Source: Pandoraea faecigallinarum (GTDB taxonomy: Bacteria > Pseudomonadota > Gammaproteobacteria > Burkholderiales > Burkholderiaceae). From it: a stretch of 64,000 bases of DNA. The notes under the pieces are model-generated. The model searched no databases. It was given only the letters and a program-made list of their open reading frames with translations, and was not told the origin of the DNA. Within the stretch, counting starts at the first letter, position 1. Each line of letters begins with the position of its first letter. The DNA lies in NCBI RefSeq assembly GCF_001029105.3, contig NZ_CP011807.3, positions 620,001-684,000 of the forward strand, read 5' to 3'. Below are positions 9,357 to 19,264 of the stretch, one piece after another. The translations under genes and the position numbers were made by a program.

Positions 9357-10625
9357 TTGCCACGAGCCAAAACGAAATTTGCCATCGGCGCCGTCGTCGT
9401 CCTGTGTATCGGCGCGGGCGTGACGTTCATGCGCGCGGAACGCTCCGGTGCGTCGACGCAAAGCCGGCCGCCCGTTGTCGATGCGGCAGCGCGCACTAAT
9501 CACGACGGCCATGTCGACACGGAAAAGGGCAATGCGAAGGCGGATGTCCCCGGCAGACCACACGATGAAGCGCAGAACGAGGCGCACGATGAAGCGGGCA
9601 TCGTGAGCATGACACCCGCACAGGTGAGCGCTGCGGGTATCGACGTGAAGCCGGCCGGCATGGCCCGTATTGCAGAGCAGATGGAATTGCCCGGCGAGAT
9701 CCGCTTCAACGAGGACCGGACGGGACATATCGTGCCGAGGGTGAGCGGCGTGATCGAGCGGGTCAATGTCAGTCTGGGACAGCAAGTGAAACGCGGCGAG
9801 GTACTCGCCGTAATCTCCAGCACGCAGGTATCCGAGCAGCGTGCCGAACTGCTCACCGCGCAGGAGCGGCGCGCCGTCGCGTGGAAGACGTTCGAGCGCG
9901 AGAAATCGCTTTGGGAGGAAAAGATCTCGGCGGAGCAGGATTTCATTCAGGCGCAGCAGGCGCTGCGCGAGGCCGATATCGCCGTGCGCAATGCAAGCCA
10001 GAAACTGGGCGCCGTGGGCGCGGACAAGGGCAGTGCCGGTGCGATGAGCCGGTTGGAACTGCGCGCGCCTTTCGACGGCACGGTGCTCGAGAAGCATGCC
10101 ACGCAGGGAGAACTGGTGGCCGACACCGCCAATCTGTTCACGATCTCCGATCTTTCGACGGTCTGGGCCGAAATTGCGGTGCCGGCCCAGTCGCTGGGGG
10201 TGGTGCGCGTCGGCACGCCCGTTACCGTCGGTGCAACGGCTTTCGACTCGCAGGCAAAGGGAACCGTCGCGTATGTCGGCTCGCTGCTCGGTGAGCAGAC
10301 GCGTACCGCCACGGCCCGCGTGACATTGCAAAACCCGGATCGCGTCTGGCGTCCCGGGGTATTCGTGAATGTCGTCGTGGGAACGAACGAAGCCCGTGTG
10401 CCGGTCGCCGTTTCGGCCGATGCGCTCCAGAACGTGCAGGGGCGCACGGTGGTCTTCGTCAGAACCGCCGACGGCTTCAGAGCGACGCCGGTCGAGACCG
10501 GTCGCAGGGATGGCGAATTCGTCGAGATCGTAAACGGCCTGCCGGCCAACACGCCTTATGCCGCGGCAAACAGCTTCATCCTCAAGGCGGAACTCGGCAA
10601 GAGCACCGCAGAGCATGGCCATTGA
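9357..10625 (+). CDS. periplasmic adaptor of metal efflux pump (CzcB type)
   Basis: 422 residues starting from TTG with GAGG upstream. One N-terminal membrane anchor or signal (FAIGAVVVLCIGAGVTFM) is followed by a His/Asp-rich stretch (HDGH, HDEA twice) of the kind thought to bind metal ions. Then come the barrel-sandwich/lipoyl half motifs (MELPGEIRFNEDRTGHI, GQQVKRGEVLAVI), an alpha-hairpin and a beta-barrel. The protein ends in AEHGH. This is the membrane-fusion protein that joins the RND pump to the outer-membrane channel. It lies between the channel gene and the RND gene, with 16 bases to the latter. Confidence 0.9.
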   Translation: MPRAKTKFAIGAVVVLCIGAGVTFMRAERSGASTQSRPPVVDAAARTNHDGHVDTEKGNAKADVPGRPHDEAQNEAHDEAGIVSMTPAQVSAAGIDVKPAGMARIAEQMELPGEIRFNEDRTGHIVPRVSGVIERVNVSLGQQVKRGEVLAVISSTQVSEQRAELLTAQERRAVAWKTFEREKSLWEEKISAEQDFIQAQQALREADIAVRNASQKLGAVGADKGSAGAMSRLELRAPFDGTVLEKHATQGELVADTANLFTISDLSTVWAEIAVPAQSLGVVRVGTPVTVGATAFDSQAKGTVAYVGSLLGEQTRTATARVTLQNPDRVWRPGVFVNVVVGTNEARVPVAVSADALQNVQGRTVVFVRTADGFRATPVETGRRDGEFVEIVNGLPANTPYAAANSFILKAELGKSTAEHGH

Positions 10626-10641
10626 GACCGGAGAACGAAGC

Positions 10642-13600
10642 ATGTTCGAACGCATCATTCAATTTTCCATAGGCCATCGCTGGCTGACGCTCGTCATCAC
10701 GCTCGCCATTGCCGCTGCCGGTGTATTGGCCTATCAGCGGCTGCCGATCGATGCGGTGCCGGATATCACGAACGTTCAGGTGCAGATCAACACCAACGTG
10801 CCGGGATATTCGCCGCTGGAAGCCGAGCAGCGGGTCACGTTTCCGATCGAGTCCGCGATGGCGGGGTTGCCGGGGGTGACGCAGTCGCGCTCGATGTCAC
10901 GTTACGGACTGTCGCAGGTCACCGTCATTTTCAAGGACGGCACCGACATCTATTTCGCGCGACAACTGGTCAGCGAACGCATCGCTCAGGCCAAGGAGAA
11001 ACTGCCCGCCGGCATCAACCCGGAAATGGGACCGATCTCGACCGGGCTCGGCGAAATCTATCTGTGGACGGTGGAAGCCAGTGCCGATGCACGCAAGCCG
11101 GACAACACCCCATACACGCCAACGGATCTGCGGGAAATACAGGACTGGATCATCAAACCTCAGTTGCGCGGTGTTCCCGGCGTAACGGAAATCAATACGA
11201 TTGGCGGCTATGCAAAGGAGTATCAGGTCGCGCCGGATCCCGCGCGGCTCGCTGCCTACGGGTTGACGCTCGCCGAAGTCGTGCGCGCGCTGGAGCGCAA
11301 CAATGCGAACGTGGGCGCCGGCTACATCGAGCGTCGCGGAGAGCAGTATCTGATACGCGTGCCTGCGCAGGTGCGCGATACGGACGACATCGGCAACGTG
11401 GTACTCAACAACGTCAACGGCGTGCCCATCAAGGTCAGGGACGTCGCGCAGGTCGGCATTGGCCGCGAACTTCGCACAGGCGCGGCCACCGAGAACGGAC
11501 GGGAAGTCGTGCTCGGCACCGTCTTCATGCTCATCGGTGAGAACAGCAGAACCGTCTCGCGCGCGGTGTCGGAGAAGATGGTGTCGATCAACAAGGGGTT
11601 GCCGCCGGGGGTCTCGGCGATTCCCGTCTACGACCGGACGACGCTCGTCGAAAAGGCGATTGCGACCGTCAGGAAGAATCTGCTGGAAGGCGCCGCGCTT
11701 GTCATTGCTGTCCTGTTCCTGTTTCTCGGCAATCTGCGCGCGGCATTGATCACGGCGCTGGTGATCCCGCTGGCCATGCTGATGACCTTCATCGGCATGG
11801 CGACCACCCGGGTGAGCGCGAATCTGATGAGTCTGGGGGCACTCGACTTCGGCATCATCGTCGATGGCGCCGTCGTGATCGTCGAGAACTGTATACGCCG
11901 GCTCGCCCATGCCCAGCAGGCGTTCGGGCGGCCGCTCACGCTGCGGGAAAGACTCGCGGAGGTCTTCGCCGCGGCACGGGAGGCGCGACGTCCGTTGCTT
12001 TTCGGGCAGGCCATCATCATGGTCGTGTACCTGCCGATCTTCGCGCTCACGGGCGTCGAGGGAAAGATGTTTCACCCGATGGCGATGACGGTGGTCATGG
12101 CGCTGGCCGCTGCCATGGCGCTGTCGGTCACGTTCATTCCGGCGGCCGTTGCGGCGTTCATCGGCCATCGCGTGTCGGAAAAGGAAAATCGCATGATGAG
12201 TCTGGCAAGGCGCGTGTACGAGCCGGCGCTCGACTGGGCGCTGTCGAACGGACGCGCCGTATTGCTGGGAGCCAGCGTGACGGTCGCGTTGACCTTTGCC
12301 CTGGCGACGCGGCTCGGCAGCGAATTCATGCCGAATCTGAACGAGGGCGATCTCTCCATTCAGGCGCTGCGCATTCCCGGCACGAGCCTGACGCAGTCGG
12401 TGCAAATGCAGCAGCAACTGGAGAAGGCGCTCGTGGCGCAGTTGCCCGAGGTGGAGCGCGTGTTCGCGCGCACCGGGACTGCGGAAGTCGCCTCCGATCC
12501 GATGCCGCCCAACATTTCCGACGGCTACATCATGCTCAAACCGAAAGACGCCTGGCCCGACCCGAAGAAAACGCGAGAGCAACTCATCGACGAGGTGACG
12601 CGTGTGGCCCGATCGATTCCCGGAAGCAACTACGAGTTCTCGCAGCCGATCCAGCTTCGCTTCAACGAGTTGATTTCCGGCGTACGAAGCGATGTGGCCG
12701 TCAAGGTATTCGGCGACGACATGAACGTGCTCAACGATGTGGCCGGGCGCATCGCCGCGCGTTTGCGGAGCATCGAAGGCGCGACGGAAGTGAAGGTCGA
12801 GCAGACGGCCGGCTTGCCGATGCTCACGATCAACGTCGACCGGGAAAAGATTGCCCGGTATGGCGTGAATGTTGCCGACGTGCAGGACACCGTGGCTGCC
12901 GCGCTGGGCGGACAGACGGCCGGCACGCTGTTCCAGGGCGACCGGCGCTTCAGTATCGTGGTGCGCCTGCCCGATACGTTGCGCGAGAACATCGATTCGA
13001 TTCGCCGTCTGCCAATTGCCCTTGCACGTGCGCAAGCGGATACGGGAACGACTGCAACGGTGGCGGCAGGCAGTCGCACGAGCGCCCTCCCGGCGTTCAT
13101 CCCGCTGTCCGAAGTCGCGACACTGGATCTGGCGCCCGGGCCCAACCAGATCAGTCGCGAGGACGGCAAGCGCCGTATCGTCGTAAGCGCGAACGTCCGG
13201 GGCCGCGATCTGGGGTCGTTCGTCGAGGCGGCGCGCGCCGAGGTGGAGAAGGTGAGTGTTCCGGCCGGATACTGGACTGCGTGGGGCGGCCAGTTCGAGC
13301 AGCTTCAGTCAGCATCGAACCGTCTGAAGGTCGTGGTGCCGGTCGCGCTCCTGCTGGTCTTCGGGCTGCTTTTCGCCATGTTCGGCAATCTGCGCGACGG
13401 GCTGGTGGTTTTCACCGGCATACCGTTTGCGCTCAGCGGCGGTCTGATCGCGCTGTGGTTGCGCGCAATGCCGCTCTCGATCACGGCGGCGGTGGGGTTC
13501 ATCGCCTTGTCGGGTGTCGCGGTGCTTAACGGATTGGTGCTGATATCCTTCATTCGCAGTCTTCGCGAGAGCGGCCATGCGTTGGCGGACGCGGTCCGGG

Positions 13601-13875
13601 AGGGTGCGCTCGCGCGCCTTCGGCCGGTGCTCATGACGGCACTCGTCGCGTCGCTCGGCTTCGTGCCGATGGCGATCGCGACCGGCACCGGTGCGGAAGT
13701 TCAACGTCCGCTGGCCACGGTCGTCATCGGAGGCATCCTCTCGTCGACCGCCCTCACGCTATTGGTTCTTCCCGTGCTGTACCAGATGATTTGCCAGCGT
13801 CGTGCCGGGCAGCGGCGCCCGCGAGTGGCCGAATGGCAAGCCTGCGGGGCGAGCGAGCAAAGTTCCAATTCGTGA
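10642..13875 (+). CDS. czcA: heavy-metal efflux RND permease (CzcA type)
   Basis: 1077 residues with 12 membrane spans and two large periplasmic loops. It is the proton-driven engine that expels divalent cations. The proton-relay motif DFGIIVDGAVVIVEN in span 4 contains Asp402, Asp408 and Glu415. From the start chosen here these numbers equal those of CzcA of Cupriavidus metallidurans, which supports the ATG at 10642 over the longer frame. Keeping both Asp residues and the Glu marks the Zn/Co/Cd/Ni group and argues against a Cu/Ag (CusA) pump. The exact metal remains a prediction. The response-regulator gene follows after 9 bases. Confidence 0.93.
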   Translation: MFERIIQFSIGHRWLTLVITLAIAAAGVLAYQRLPIDAVPDITNVQVQINTNVPGYSPLEAEQRVTFPIESAMAGLPGVTQSRSMSRYGLSQVTVIFKDGTDIYFARQLVSERIAQAKEKLPAGINPEMGPISTGLGEIYLWTVEASADARKPDNTPYTPTDLREIQDWIIKPQLRGVPGVTEINTIGGYAKEYQVAPDPARLAAYGLTLAEVVRALERNNANVGAGYIERRGEQYLIRVPAQVRDTDDIGNVVLNNVNGVPIKVRDVAQVGIGRELRTGAATENGREVVLGTVFMLIGENSRTVSRAVSEKMVSINKGLPPGVSAIPVYDRTTLVEKAIATVRKNLLEGAALVIAVLFLFLGNLRAALITALVIPLAMLMTFIGMATTRVSANLMSLGALDFGIIVDGAVVIVENCIRRLAHAQQAFGRPLTLRERLAEVFAAAREARRPLLFGQAIIMVVYLPIFALTGVEGKMFHPMAMTVVMALAAAMALSVTFIPAAVAAFIGHRVSEKENRMMSLARRVYEPALDWALSNGRAVLLGASVTVALTFALATRLGSEFMPNLNEGDLSIQALRIPGTSLTQSVQMQQQLEKALVAQLPEVERVFARTGTAEVASDPMPPNISDGYIMLKPKDAWPDPKKTREQLIDEVTRVARSIPGSNYEFSQPIQLRFNELISGVRSDVAVKVFGDDMNVLNDVAGRIAARLRSIEGATEVKVEQTAGLPMLTINVDREKIARYGVNVADVQDTVAAALGGQTAGTLFQGDRRFSIVVRLPDTLRENIDSIRRLPIALARAQADTGTTATVAAGSRTSALPAFIPLSEVATLDLAPGPNQISREDGKRRIVVSANVRGRDLGSFVEAARAEVEKVSVPAGYWTAWGGQFEQLQSASNRLKVVVPVALLLVFGLLFAMFGNLRDGLVVFTGIPFALSGGLIALWLRAMPLSITAAVGFIALSGVAVLNGLVLISFIRSLRESGHALADAVREGALARLRPVLMTALVASLGFVPMAIATGTGAEVQRPLATVVIGGILSSTALTLLVLPVLYQMICQRRAGQRRPRVAEWQACGASEQSSNS

Positions 13876-13884
13876 GAGCACAAC

Positions 13885-14568
13885 ATGCGCATCCTTGTCG
13901 TCGAAGACGAATTCAAAACCAGTCAATATCTGAAGAAAGGGCTTTCCGAGGCCGGGTATGTCGTCGATGTCGCGAACGACGGCATCGACGGCCTGCACAT
14001 GGCCGTCGCAGGCACCTACGATCTCGTCATCCTCGACGTCATGCTGCCGGGCAAGGACGGTTGGGAGGTGCTCACGCAACTGCGCGCGCAGCACCACACC
14101 GCCGTGCTGTTTCTCACGGCGCGCGACGATCTCGGCGACCGCGTCAAGGGGCTCGACCTCGGGGCAGACGACTACATGACCAAGCCGTTCGCCTTCGCCG
14201 AACTGCTCGCGCGCGTGAGAACGATTCTGCGCCGCGGGCGCACGCGCGAACCGGACGTACTCAAGGTGGGCGATCTCGAACTGAATCTGCTCGGACACAA
14301 GGCGATACGTCAAGGCGTGAGCATCGCACTCACGGCAAAGGAGTTCTTGCTGCTCGCGCTGCTCATGCGGCGTCACGGGGAAATTCTGCCGAGAAGCCTG
14401 ATTGCGTCGCAGGTCTGGGACGTCAACTTCGATAGCGATACGAACATCGTCGATGTGACGATGCGGCGCCTGCGCACGAAAATCGACGACGCCTTCGAGC
14501 CCAAGCTGATTCATACGGTTCGAGGCATGGGGTACGTGCTTGAGGTTCGCGGCGAGGTATCCTCATGA
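13885..14568 (+). CDS. OmpR-family response regulator for metal efflux
   Basis: 227 residues. The receiver domain carries the acidic pair at residues 7-9 (EDE), the phospho-acceptor Asp51 in VILDVMLPG, and the conserved Lys in TKPFAF. The C-terminal winged helix ends [17 protein letters not shown] and [11 protein letters not shown]. It belongs to the CusR/CzcR/IrlR group. It is transcribed with the pump and overlaps the sensor kinase start by four bases (ATGA). It probably activates the operon by binding upstream of 7560. Confidence 0.93.
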   Translation: MRILVVEDEFKTSQYLKKGLSEAGYVVDVANDGIDGLHMAVAGTYDLVILDVMLPGKDGWEVLTQLRAQHHTAVLFLTARDDLGDRVKGLDLGADDYMTKPFAFAELLARVRTILRRGRTREPDVLKVGDLELNLLGHKAIRQGVSIALTAKEFLLLALLMRRHGEILPRSLIASQVWDVNFDSDTNIVDVTMRRLRTKIDDAFEPKLIHTVRGMGYVLEVRGEVSS

Positions 14569-16028
14569 GCACGATGGACCACGCGCGGCGCACGCGTTCG
14601 TTGAGGGCGCGCCTCACGGGCCTCATCGCCGGATGCATCTTCGGTGTGCTGGCGCTCATGGCAACCTATCAATACTTCGCGCTGGCCGACCAGTTGCGCG
14701 CCCGCGCGAGACAGGACTTGCTGGCCACCGTCGCGGCGCTGCGCACCGAGCTGAACGGCGTCACGACGAAGCAACAGATCGGCGCGGACCCGCGTCGATG
14801 GTATGACGCGACGCACGGACACCAGAACCTCGATTTCGCGGTGCTCGACGCCAACGGTACGACGCTGATCGCGAGCCGTGGCTACCTCGCGCCGGCGACG
14901 TCGTTGTCTCACGTGGCGCACCAGCGCGTGCCGCGCGAGAACGACGTGCAAAAAGTACGTAATGCTTCGCTCGGCGTGCGGCTGAGATACATTGCCGCCG
15001 ACGGTCTTGTCGGTGGCCGCGGCGAGCGTGTCACGATCGTCGTTCAACTCGACCCGCGGGAGCAGTTGAGCGTGCTTTCCGGCTTTGCACTGACCGCCAT
15101 CGTGGCACTGACCATCGGCACGCTCATCGTCGGCGCGATGACGTACTGGCTCGTCACGATAGGCCTGCGGCCGCTGCGCACGCTGACGCGGGCCGCGGAA
15201 CAGGTATCGAGCGAACGGCTGGGCGCACCGCTGACCGACGACGATACGCCGGCCGAACTCAAAGACCTGTCCCACGCGTTCAACCGGATGCTGGCGCGCC
15301 TGAACGATTCGTTCACGCGGCTCTCGCAATTCTCGTCCGACCTCGCGCACGACTTTCGGACGCCCATCTCGAACATGATGGGCGAGGCGCAGGTCGCGCT
15401 CACGCGTGAGCGCACGGCCGCCGAGTACAAGGCGATTCTGATTTCGAACATCGAGGAGTGCGAGCGGCTGTCGCACATGATTTCGTCGATGCTGTTCCTC
15501 GCCCGGGCGGAGTCTGCGCACACGGAACTCAGGAAGGAGGCGACTGCGCTGGAGGCAATCGCCGTGTCGCTGGCGGAGGATATGGCGCCGATGGCCGAGG
15601 AAGCGGGCGTGGCCATCGAGGTCGTCGGGCAGGCGACGGCAGCCGTCGACGGCGTGCTCGCGCGGCGCGCGCTCGCCAATGTCCTCGTCAACGCCATTCG
15701 TCACTCCCGGCCCGGCTCGGTCGTTTCCATGAGGTGCGCGTCGTCGCCCGAATGGACGGAGGTCGGCATTCGCAACGTCGGCGACGTGATTGCGCCGGAG
15801 CACTTGCCACGCATCTTCGACCGTCTTTACCGCGTCGATCCGTCGCGCCATACCGGTGGCGACTCGCGCGTCGGCGGTGCGGGGCTGGGGCTCGCCATCG
15901 TCAAATCCATCATGGCGCTCCATGCGGGGACTGTCAGTGCAAGCAGCGACGCCGTCGCCGGGACCACGTTCGTGCTCCGGTTCCCGACGGGCATGCCGCC
16001 GGGCCCGGCAGGGAATTCGCGATGTTGA
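14565..16028 (+). CDS. heavy-metal sensor histidine kinase
   Basis: 487 residues. A first membrane span ([19 protein letters not shown]) near residues 22-42 and a second near 165-190 flank a periplasmic sensor loop. A HAMP domain follows. The phospho-acceptor His262 lies in [11 protein letters not shown]. The ATP-binding domain carries an N-box ([10 protein letters not shown]) and GAGLGLAIV. The layout matches CusS/CzcS-type sensors. It is coupled to the response regulator through a four-base overlap. The sensed metal is not visible from sequence. Confidence 0.92.
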   Translation: MSTMDHARRTRSLRARLTGLIAGCIFGVLALMATYQYFALADQLRARARQDLLATVAALRTELNGVTTKQQIGADPRRWYDATHGHQNLDFAVLDANGTTLIASRGYLAPATSLSHVAHQRVPRENDVQKVRNASLGVRLRYIAADGLVGGRGERVTIVVQLDPREQLSVLSGFALTAIVALTIGTLIVGAMTYWLVTIGLRPLRTLTRAAEQVSSERLGAPLTDDDTPAELKDLSHAFNRMLARLNDSFTRLSQFSSDLAHDFRTPISNMMGEAQVALTRERTAAEYKAILISNIEECERLSHMISSMLFLARAESAHTELRKEATALEAIAVSLAEDMAPMAEEAGVAIEVVGQATAAVDGVLARRALANVLVNAIRHSRPGSVVSMRCASSPEWTEVGIRNVGDVIAPEHLPRIFDRLYRVDPSRHTGGDSRVGGAGLGLAIVKSIMALHAGTVSASSDAVAGTTFVLRFPTGMPPGPAGNSRC

Positions 16029-16070
16029 GGAGCGGACCGTATCCCCGTGCCTGTCGCCTTGTCACAGAAA

Positions 16071-16098
16071 CGTATACGGAATATTGAAATTGTATAAT
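16071..16098 (+). promoter_or_regulatory. promoter and operator of the GntR gene
   Basis: A perfect -10 hexamer TATAAT lies at 16093-16098. The palindrome CGTATACG (16071-16078) falls where the -35 region would be, and no good -35 hexamer is present. Similar GTATAC palindromes recur before the next operon, so this site may mediate autorepression. Confidence 0.5.
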
Positions 16099-16137
16099 CG
16101 CCAGGTGATTCCCCCGGCCTTTGACCGACTCCCCTCC

Positions 16138-16824
16138 GTGACCCAATTCGCCAACGCCGACCCTGCAGCCACCGCCAAGCCGGCATCGCTATCGACCGCG
16201 GAGCGCGCCTACGAAGAAATTCGCCGGCAGATTCTGTCGGGCGAGTTGCCGGAGGGCGCACCGATTCGTCAGGACGAAATCGCAGCGCGAATCGGCGTGA
16301 GCAAGATACCGGTGCGCGAAGCGCTGATGCGTCTGCAATCCGAGGGCTGGGTCTCGCTCAGGCGCAACGCGGGCGCGTTCGTCACACCGCTCACGGTCAA
16401 CGACTGCGTCGAGATGCTCGACATGCGCGTCGCGCTCGAATGCCGCGCGTTGGAGCTGGCCGTGCCCAACATGGCGCCGAGCGATCTGGCACTGGCCGAA
16501 GCATTGCTCAAGCGCTACGCGAAGGCGGACACGCCGCAATCGTGGAGCGATCTGAACCTCGCTTTCCATCAGGCGCTTTATGCACCGGCGAATCGACCGC
16601 GTCTGGTCGCAACCGCGCAGGCCGCGCAGGAGCGCATGGGGCGATTCCTGCGTGCCCACCTGTCCGCCGTCAACGATCATCAACGCTCGACCGACGAGCA
16701 CATCGCCATCCATCGGGCATGCGCCGCCGGAGACACCAAAACCGCCGTGCGTCTGCTGCGCAAACACCTCGAACAAACGCAACGCGAAGTGATGGCGTTT
16801 TTCCGCCTGAGCGGGAAGATCTGA
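16138..16824 (+). CDS. GntR-family regulator, FCD type
   Basis: 228 residues from GTG 16138; GTG 16105 or TTG 16090 would extend it, and no ATG is available. The N-terminal winged helix reads AYEEIRRQILSGELPEGAPI and IGVSKIPVREALMRLQSEGW. The C-terminal all-helical FCD domain carries the usual metal and effector-binding pattern (DMRVALECRALELA, NLAFHQALY, HIAIHRACAAGD). Such proteins repress catabolic and uptake operons and are released by a carboxylate ligand. The dioxygenase-ABC operon starts 390 bases downstream, and both upstream regions contain GTATAC-type palindromes. It is probably the local repressor. Confidence 0.85.
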   Translation: MTQFANADPAATAKPASLSTAERAYEEIRRQILSGELPEGAPIRQDEIAARIGVSKIPVREALMRLQSEGWVSLRRNAGAFVTPLTVNDCVEMLDMRVALECRALELAVPNMAPSDLALAEALLKRYAKADTPQSWSDLNLAFHQALYAPANRPRLVATAQAAQERMGRFLRAHLSAVNDHQRSTDEHIAIHRACAAGDTKTAVRLLRKHLEQTQREVMAFFRLSGKI

Positions 16825-16877
16825 ACTGAATTCGCCTCCCGGCTGCATCGATGCCATTCGCATCGTCTCGCGCAAAA

Positions 16878-16930
16878 TCGTATACGAAAATAATAAATCA
16901 TATACGGCCACATTTTTATTCGCGTATAGT
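16878..16930. promoter_or_regulatory. cluster of GTATAC-type operator sites
   Basis: TCGTATACGA (16878-16887) is a perfect 10-base palindrome. TCATATACGG (16898-16907) differs at two positions, and CGCGTATAGT (16921-16930) matches the half-site GTATA and could double as a -10. The sites are spaced about two helical turns apart. They resemble operators of FCD-type GntR repressors. Confidence 0.5.
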
Positions 16931-17126
16931 CGATGTGACCGGGGTAATGGGTGCCCGGATATTCGGGCAGTCCCGCGTGGGCCTTTGGCCCGTCACTTGT
17001 CTCGCCTGTCGTCTGCCAGTGGGGCGCTGCATGCGCCCGTGCTGCGATGTAGAGCGCACCTCGGATGCCTTGCCGCTGTGTTGTTTTCCAGGGCTAGGAC
17101 TTTCCCTGATCCGACGCAACCCCTGA

Positions 17127-17173
17127 TTGCCGGCATCGAAAGACCGGGTGTAATGTATTTACATGTATATACA
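17127..17173 (+). promoter_or_regulatory. possible promoter with downstream operator
   Basis: TTGCCG (17127-17132), 18 bases, then TAATGT (17151-17156) form a modest promoter. The perfect palindrome TGTATATACA (17164-17173) lies where transcription would begin, 44 bases before the dioxygenase start. A repressor bound here could block initiation. Confidence 0.4.
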
Positions 17174-17216
17174 ACAAAGACCGAACTACCAATCAACATC
17201 TGTCAGGAGGGTTTTC

Positions 17217-18284
17217 ATGTCCGAGTCGAAGAGTCTTCAGGGCGCCGCCGTCTGGCGCGGTGCCGAAATGGTGAACAACGACCGTTGGGTCAAGACGTTC
17301 CCCGCCGTGGTGCTGAACCAGATCGATGCCGCGCTCGAACAGACGCGCAACGTCGAGTGGCGCAACGTCAATCGTCACAACTTCCCGCTGCCGGATGCGG
17401 GTGCGTTTTTCGACGATGTCCGCGAAGAACTCGAAAACGGTTCGGGCATGGTCAAGATTCGTGGACTGGACGTGAGCCGCTACAGCGCCGAAGAACTTCG
17501 TCGTATCTGGTACGCACTCGGCGCGCATCTGGGCACGCCGATGTTCCAGAACTGCCGCGGCGAAGTCATGCGGGAGATCAAGGACGAAGGCATGGGCGTG
17601 GGCGCCAGGCTCTATGGCGCCACGGTCGACAGCTCGGGCAAGCCATTCCTTTCGTCGGGTGCACGTACGCTCTCGCCGGGCCAACTGCGCTTTCATACCG
17701 ATCGTTGCGACGTTGTCGGCCTGCTGTGCGTGCGTCAGGCGTCCGAAGGCGGCGTGAGCAAGCTGGCGAGCAGCGCCACCGTCTACAACGAGATGCTCAA
17801 GCGCCGTCCGGACCTGCACGCGCTGCTGTGCAAGCCGATTCCGCGCAGCCGCTTCGGCGAGGAGGCCGGTGGCGAGCACGTCGCCTACGACCTGCCGGTT
17901 TTCGGCGTGCGGGACGGCAAGCTGACGAGCCACTTCTCGCTCACCTATATTGAGAACGCCCAGATGCTGCCGGGCGTGCGCAAGCTCACCGATGCCGAGC
18001 ACGAAGCGATCCAGATGCTCATGGCACTGGCCGAAGAGGAATGCTTCCAGATGCGCTTTGCGCCGGGCGACATCCAATTGCTGAACAACCACATCGTGTA
18101 TCACGGCCGTACCGCCTTCGTGGACGACGCACAGACGGGGCAGGACCGCATGCTCATGCGTCTGTGGCTGTCGATGCCCAATTCCCGTGCGCTGCCGGAA
18201 GACCACGCCGTCCTGTGGGGCGACGTCGGTCCTGGCAGGCCGCACGGCGGTATCGCCCAGCCGGCCACCGCACTGCCTGTTTAA
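17217..18284 (+). CDS. TauD/TfdA-family Fe(II)/2-oxoglutarate-type dioxygenase
   Basis: 355 residues from the ATG at 17217, preceded by AGGAGG. The double-stranded beta-helix iron site is visible: FHTDRCD near residue 160 supplies His and Asp, and HGRTAF near residue 300 supplies the distal His. RLWLS supplies the Arg that grips the cosubstrate carboxylate. Members hydroxylate small amino or sulfonic acids, betaines or aryloxy acids, often to release a nitrogen or sulfur fragment. The gene heads a unit with a solute-binding protein, a permease and an ATPase of the amino-acid type. It probably acts on the imported compound, which I cannot name. Confidence 0.85.
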   Translation: MSESKSLQGAAVWRGAEMVNNDRWVKTFPAVVLNQIDAALEQTRNVEWRNVNRHNFPLPDAGAFFDDVREELENGSGMVKIRGLDVSRYSAEELRRIWYALGAHLGTPMFQNCRGEVMREIKDEGMGVGARLYGATVDSSGKPFLSSGARTLSPGQLRFHTDRCDVVGLLCVRQASEGGVSKLASSATVYNEMLKRRPDLHALLCKPIPRSRFGEEAGGEHVAYDLPVFGVRDGKLTSHFSLTYIENAQMLPGVRKLTDAEHEAIQMLMALAEEECFQMRFAPGDIQLLNNHIVYHGRTAFVDDAQTGQDRMLMRLWLSMPNSRALPEDHAVLWGDVGPGRPHGGIAQPATALPV

Positions 18285-18351
18285 CGTTGTGATGCACTGA
18301 AGCCGCGCGCCCCCGAAACCACAAACGCAAGACGCAAGGAGAGACTTCCCC

Positions 18352-19251
18352 ATGAATCCGATCGAACGGCAAGACAAGAAACGCGCAAACCGCAAGACCC
18401 CCCGCCTGCGCACGCTGCTCATTGCGCTCGTGCTGGGCGGGCTCGGCCTTGGTGCCATGTCCACGGCCGCCACGGCCGCCCCCGATTACGGCAACTGCCA
18501 GGTCACCGGCACGCGCGGTTCGATCAAGCTCGAAACGGTGACGCCGGGCGCACTGTCGGTGCGTCCCGTGCTGCCTGCGCCGGGGTGGTGGAACGGCGAT
18601 TCTCCCGACACCATCAAGGACGGCTTCGAGTACTGCATGGCCGCGAACATGGCCTTTCGTGCCGGTCTCGACCGCGTGATCGTGGTGAACCGCTCGTTCG
18701 CGCAAGTGGTGACGGGGCAGGCCAGGGGCTTCGACATCGCACTGAGCGAAATCACCGTCACCGACGAGCGCAAGAAGGTCGTCAACTTCACCGATCCGTA
18801 CTTCAGTTCGGATCAGGGCGTGCTGGTGAAGGCGGGCACGAAGGTCGACAAGGACAGCATCAAGAAGATGCGTCTGGGTGTGAAGCAGGGCACCACGATC
18901 CTGCCGTATCTGACAGACAAGGTGAAGGTTGCCGAGCATCCGAAGGTCTACACCGACGCCGGGGCCATGTATGCCGCGCTGGCCGCCGGTCAGGTCGACG
19001 CCGTGCTGTACGACACGCCGAATGTGCTCTCCATCGCGAAGAAGTCGGAAGGCCGCTTCGAAGTCGTCGGCCGCTACGACACCAGCGAACAATGGGGCGG
19101 TCTCGTCAACAAGGATTCGCCGAACCTCGCCGCGTTCAACAAGCTGATCGCCGAGATGAAAAAGGACGGCACGTTCGACCGTCTGGCCACGCAATACCTT
19201 GTGCCGAGCCTTGGTGCCGATCCGGCGAAACTGCCCGTGTTGACGCCGTGA
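18352..19251 (+). CDS. amino-acid-type ABC transporter substrate-binding protein
   Basis: 299 residues. A twin-basic N-terminus and a hydrophobic stretch (LRTLLIALVLGGLGLGAMS, then TAATAA) export it to the periplasm. The mature part is a family 3 solute-binding fold with FDIALSEITVTDERKKVVNFTDPYF and VKQGTTILPYL. This matches binders of polar amino acids and related compounds. The start has AAGGAGAG upstream. It lies 67 bases after the dioxygenase and 13 bases before the permease frame. Confidence 0.88.
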   Translation: MNPIERQDKKRANRKTPRLRTLLIALVLGGLGLGAMSTAATAAPDYGNCQVTGTRGSIKLETVTPGALSVRPVLPAPGWWNGDSPDTIKDGFEYCMAANMAFRAGLDRVIVVNRSFAQVVTGQARGFDIALSEITVTDERKKVVNFTDPYFSSDQGVLVKAGTKVDKDSIKKMRLGVKQGTTILPYLTDKVKVAEHPKVYTDAGAMYAALAAGQVDAVLYDTPNVLSIAKKSEGRFEVVGRYDTSEQWGGLVNKDSPNLAAFNKLIAEMKKDGTFDRLATQYLVPSLGADPAKLPVLTP

Positions 19252-19264
19252 GGTCGCCAGGACC

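Larger units (their letters stand above)
16825..17216. other. long leader and operator region before the dioxygenase-ABC operon
   Basis: This 392-base stretch has no gene. Its left part is AT-rich and holds several GTATAC-like sites; its right part holds a TGTATATACA palindrome and a strong ribosome-binding site (AGGAGG, 17205-17210). No other structure is evident in the GC-rich middle. Confidence 0.5.

Noticed and set aside
8055..10658. An 867-codon open frame on the minus strand
   Set aside because: It is antisense to the efflux channel and adaptor genes, with no domain and a low-complexity Arg/His composition typical of shadows.
10897..13035. A 712-codon open frame on the minus strand
   Set aside because: It is antisense to the RND pump gene, which has clear family motifs in the other direction.
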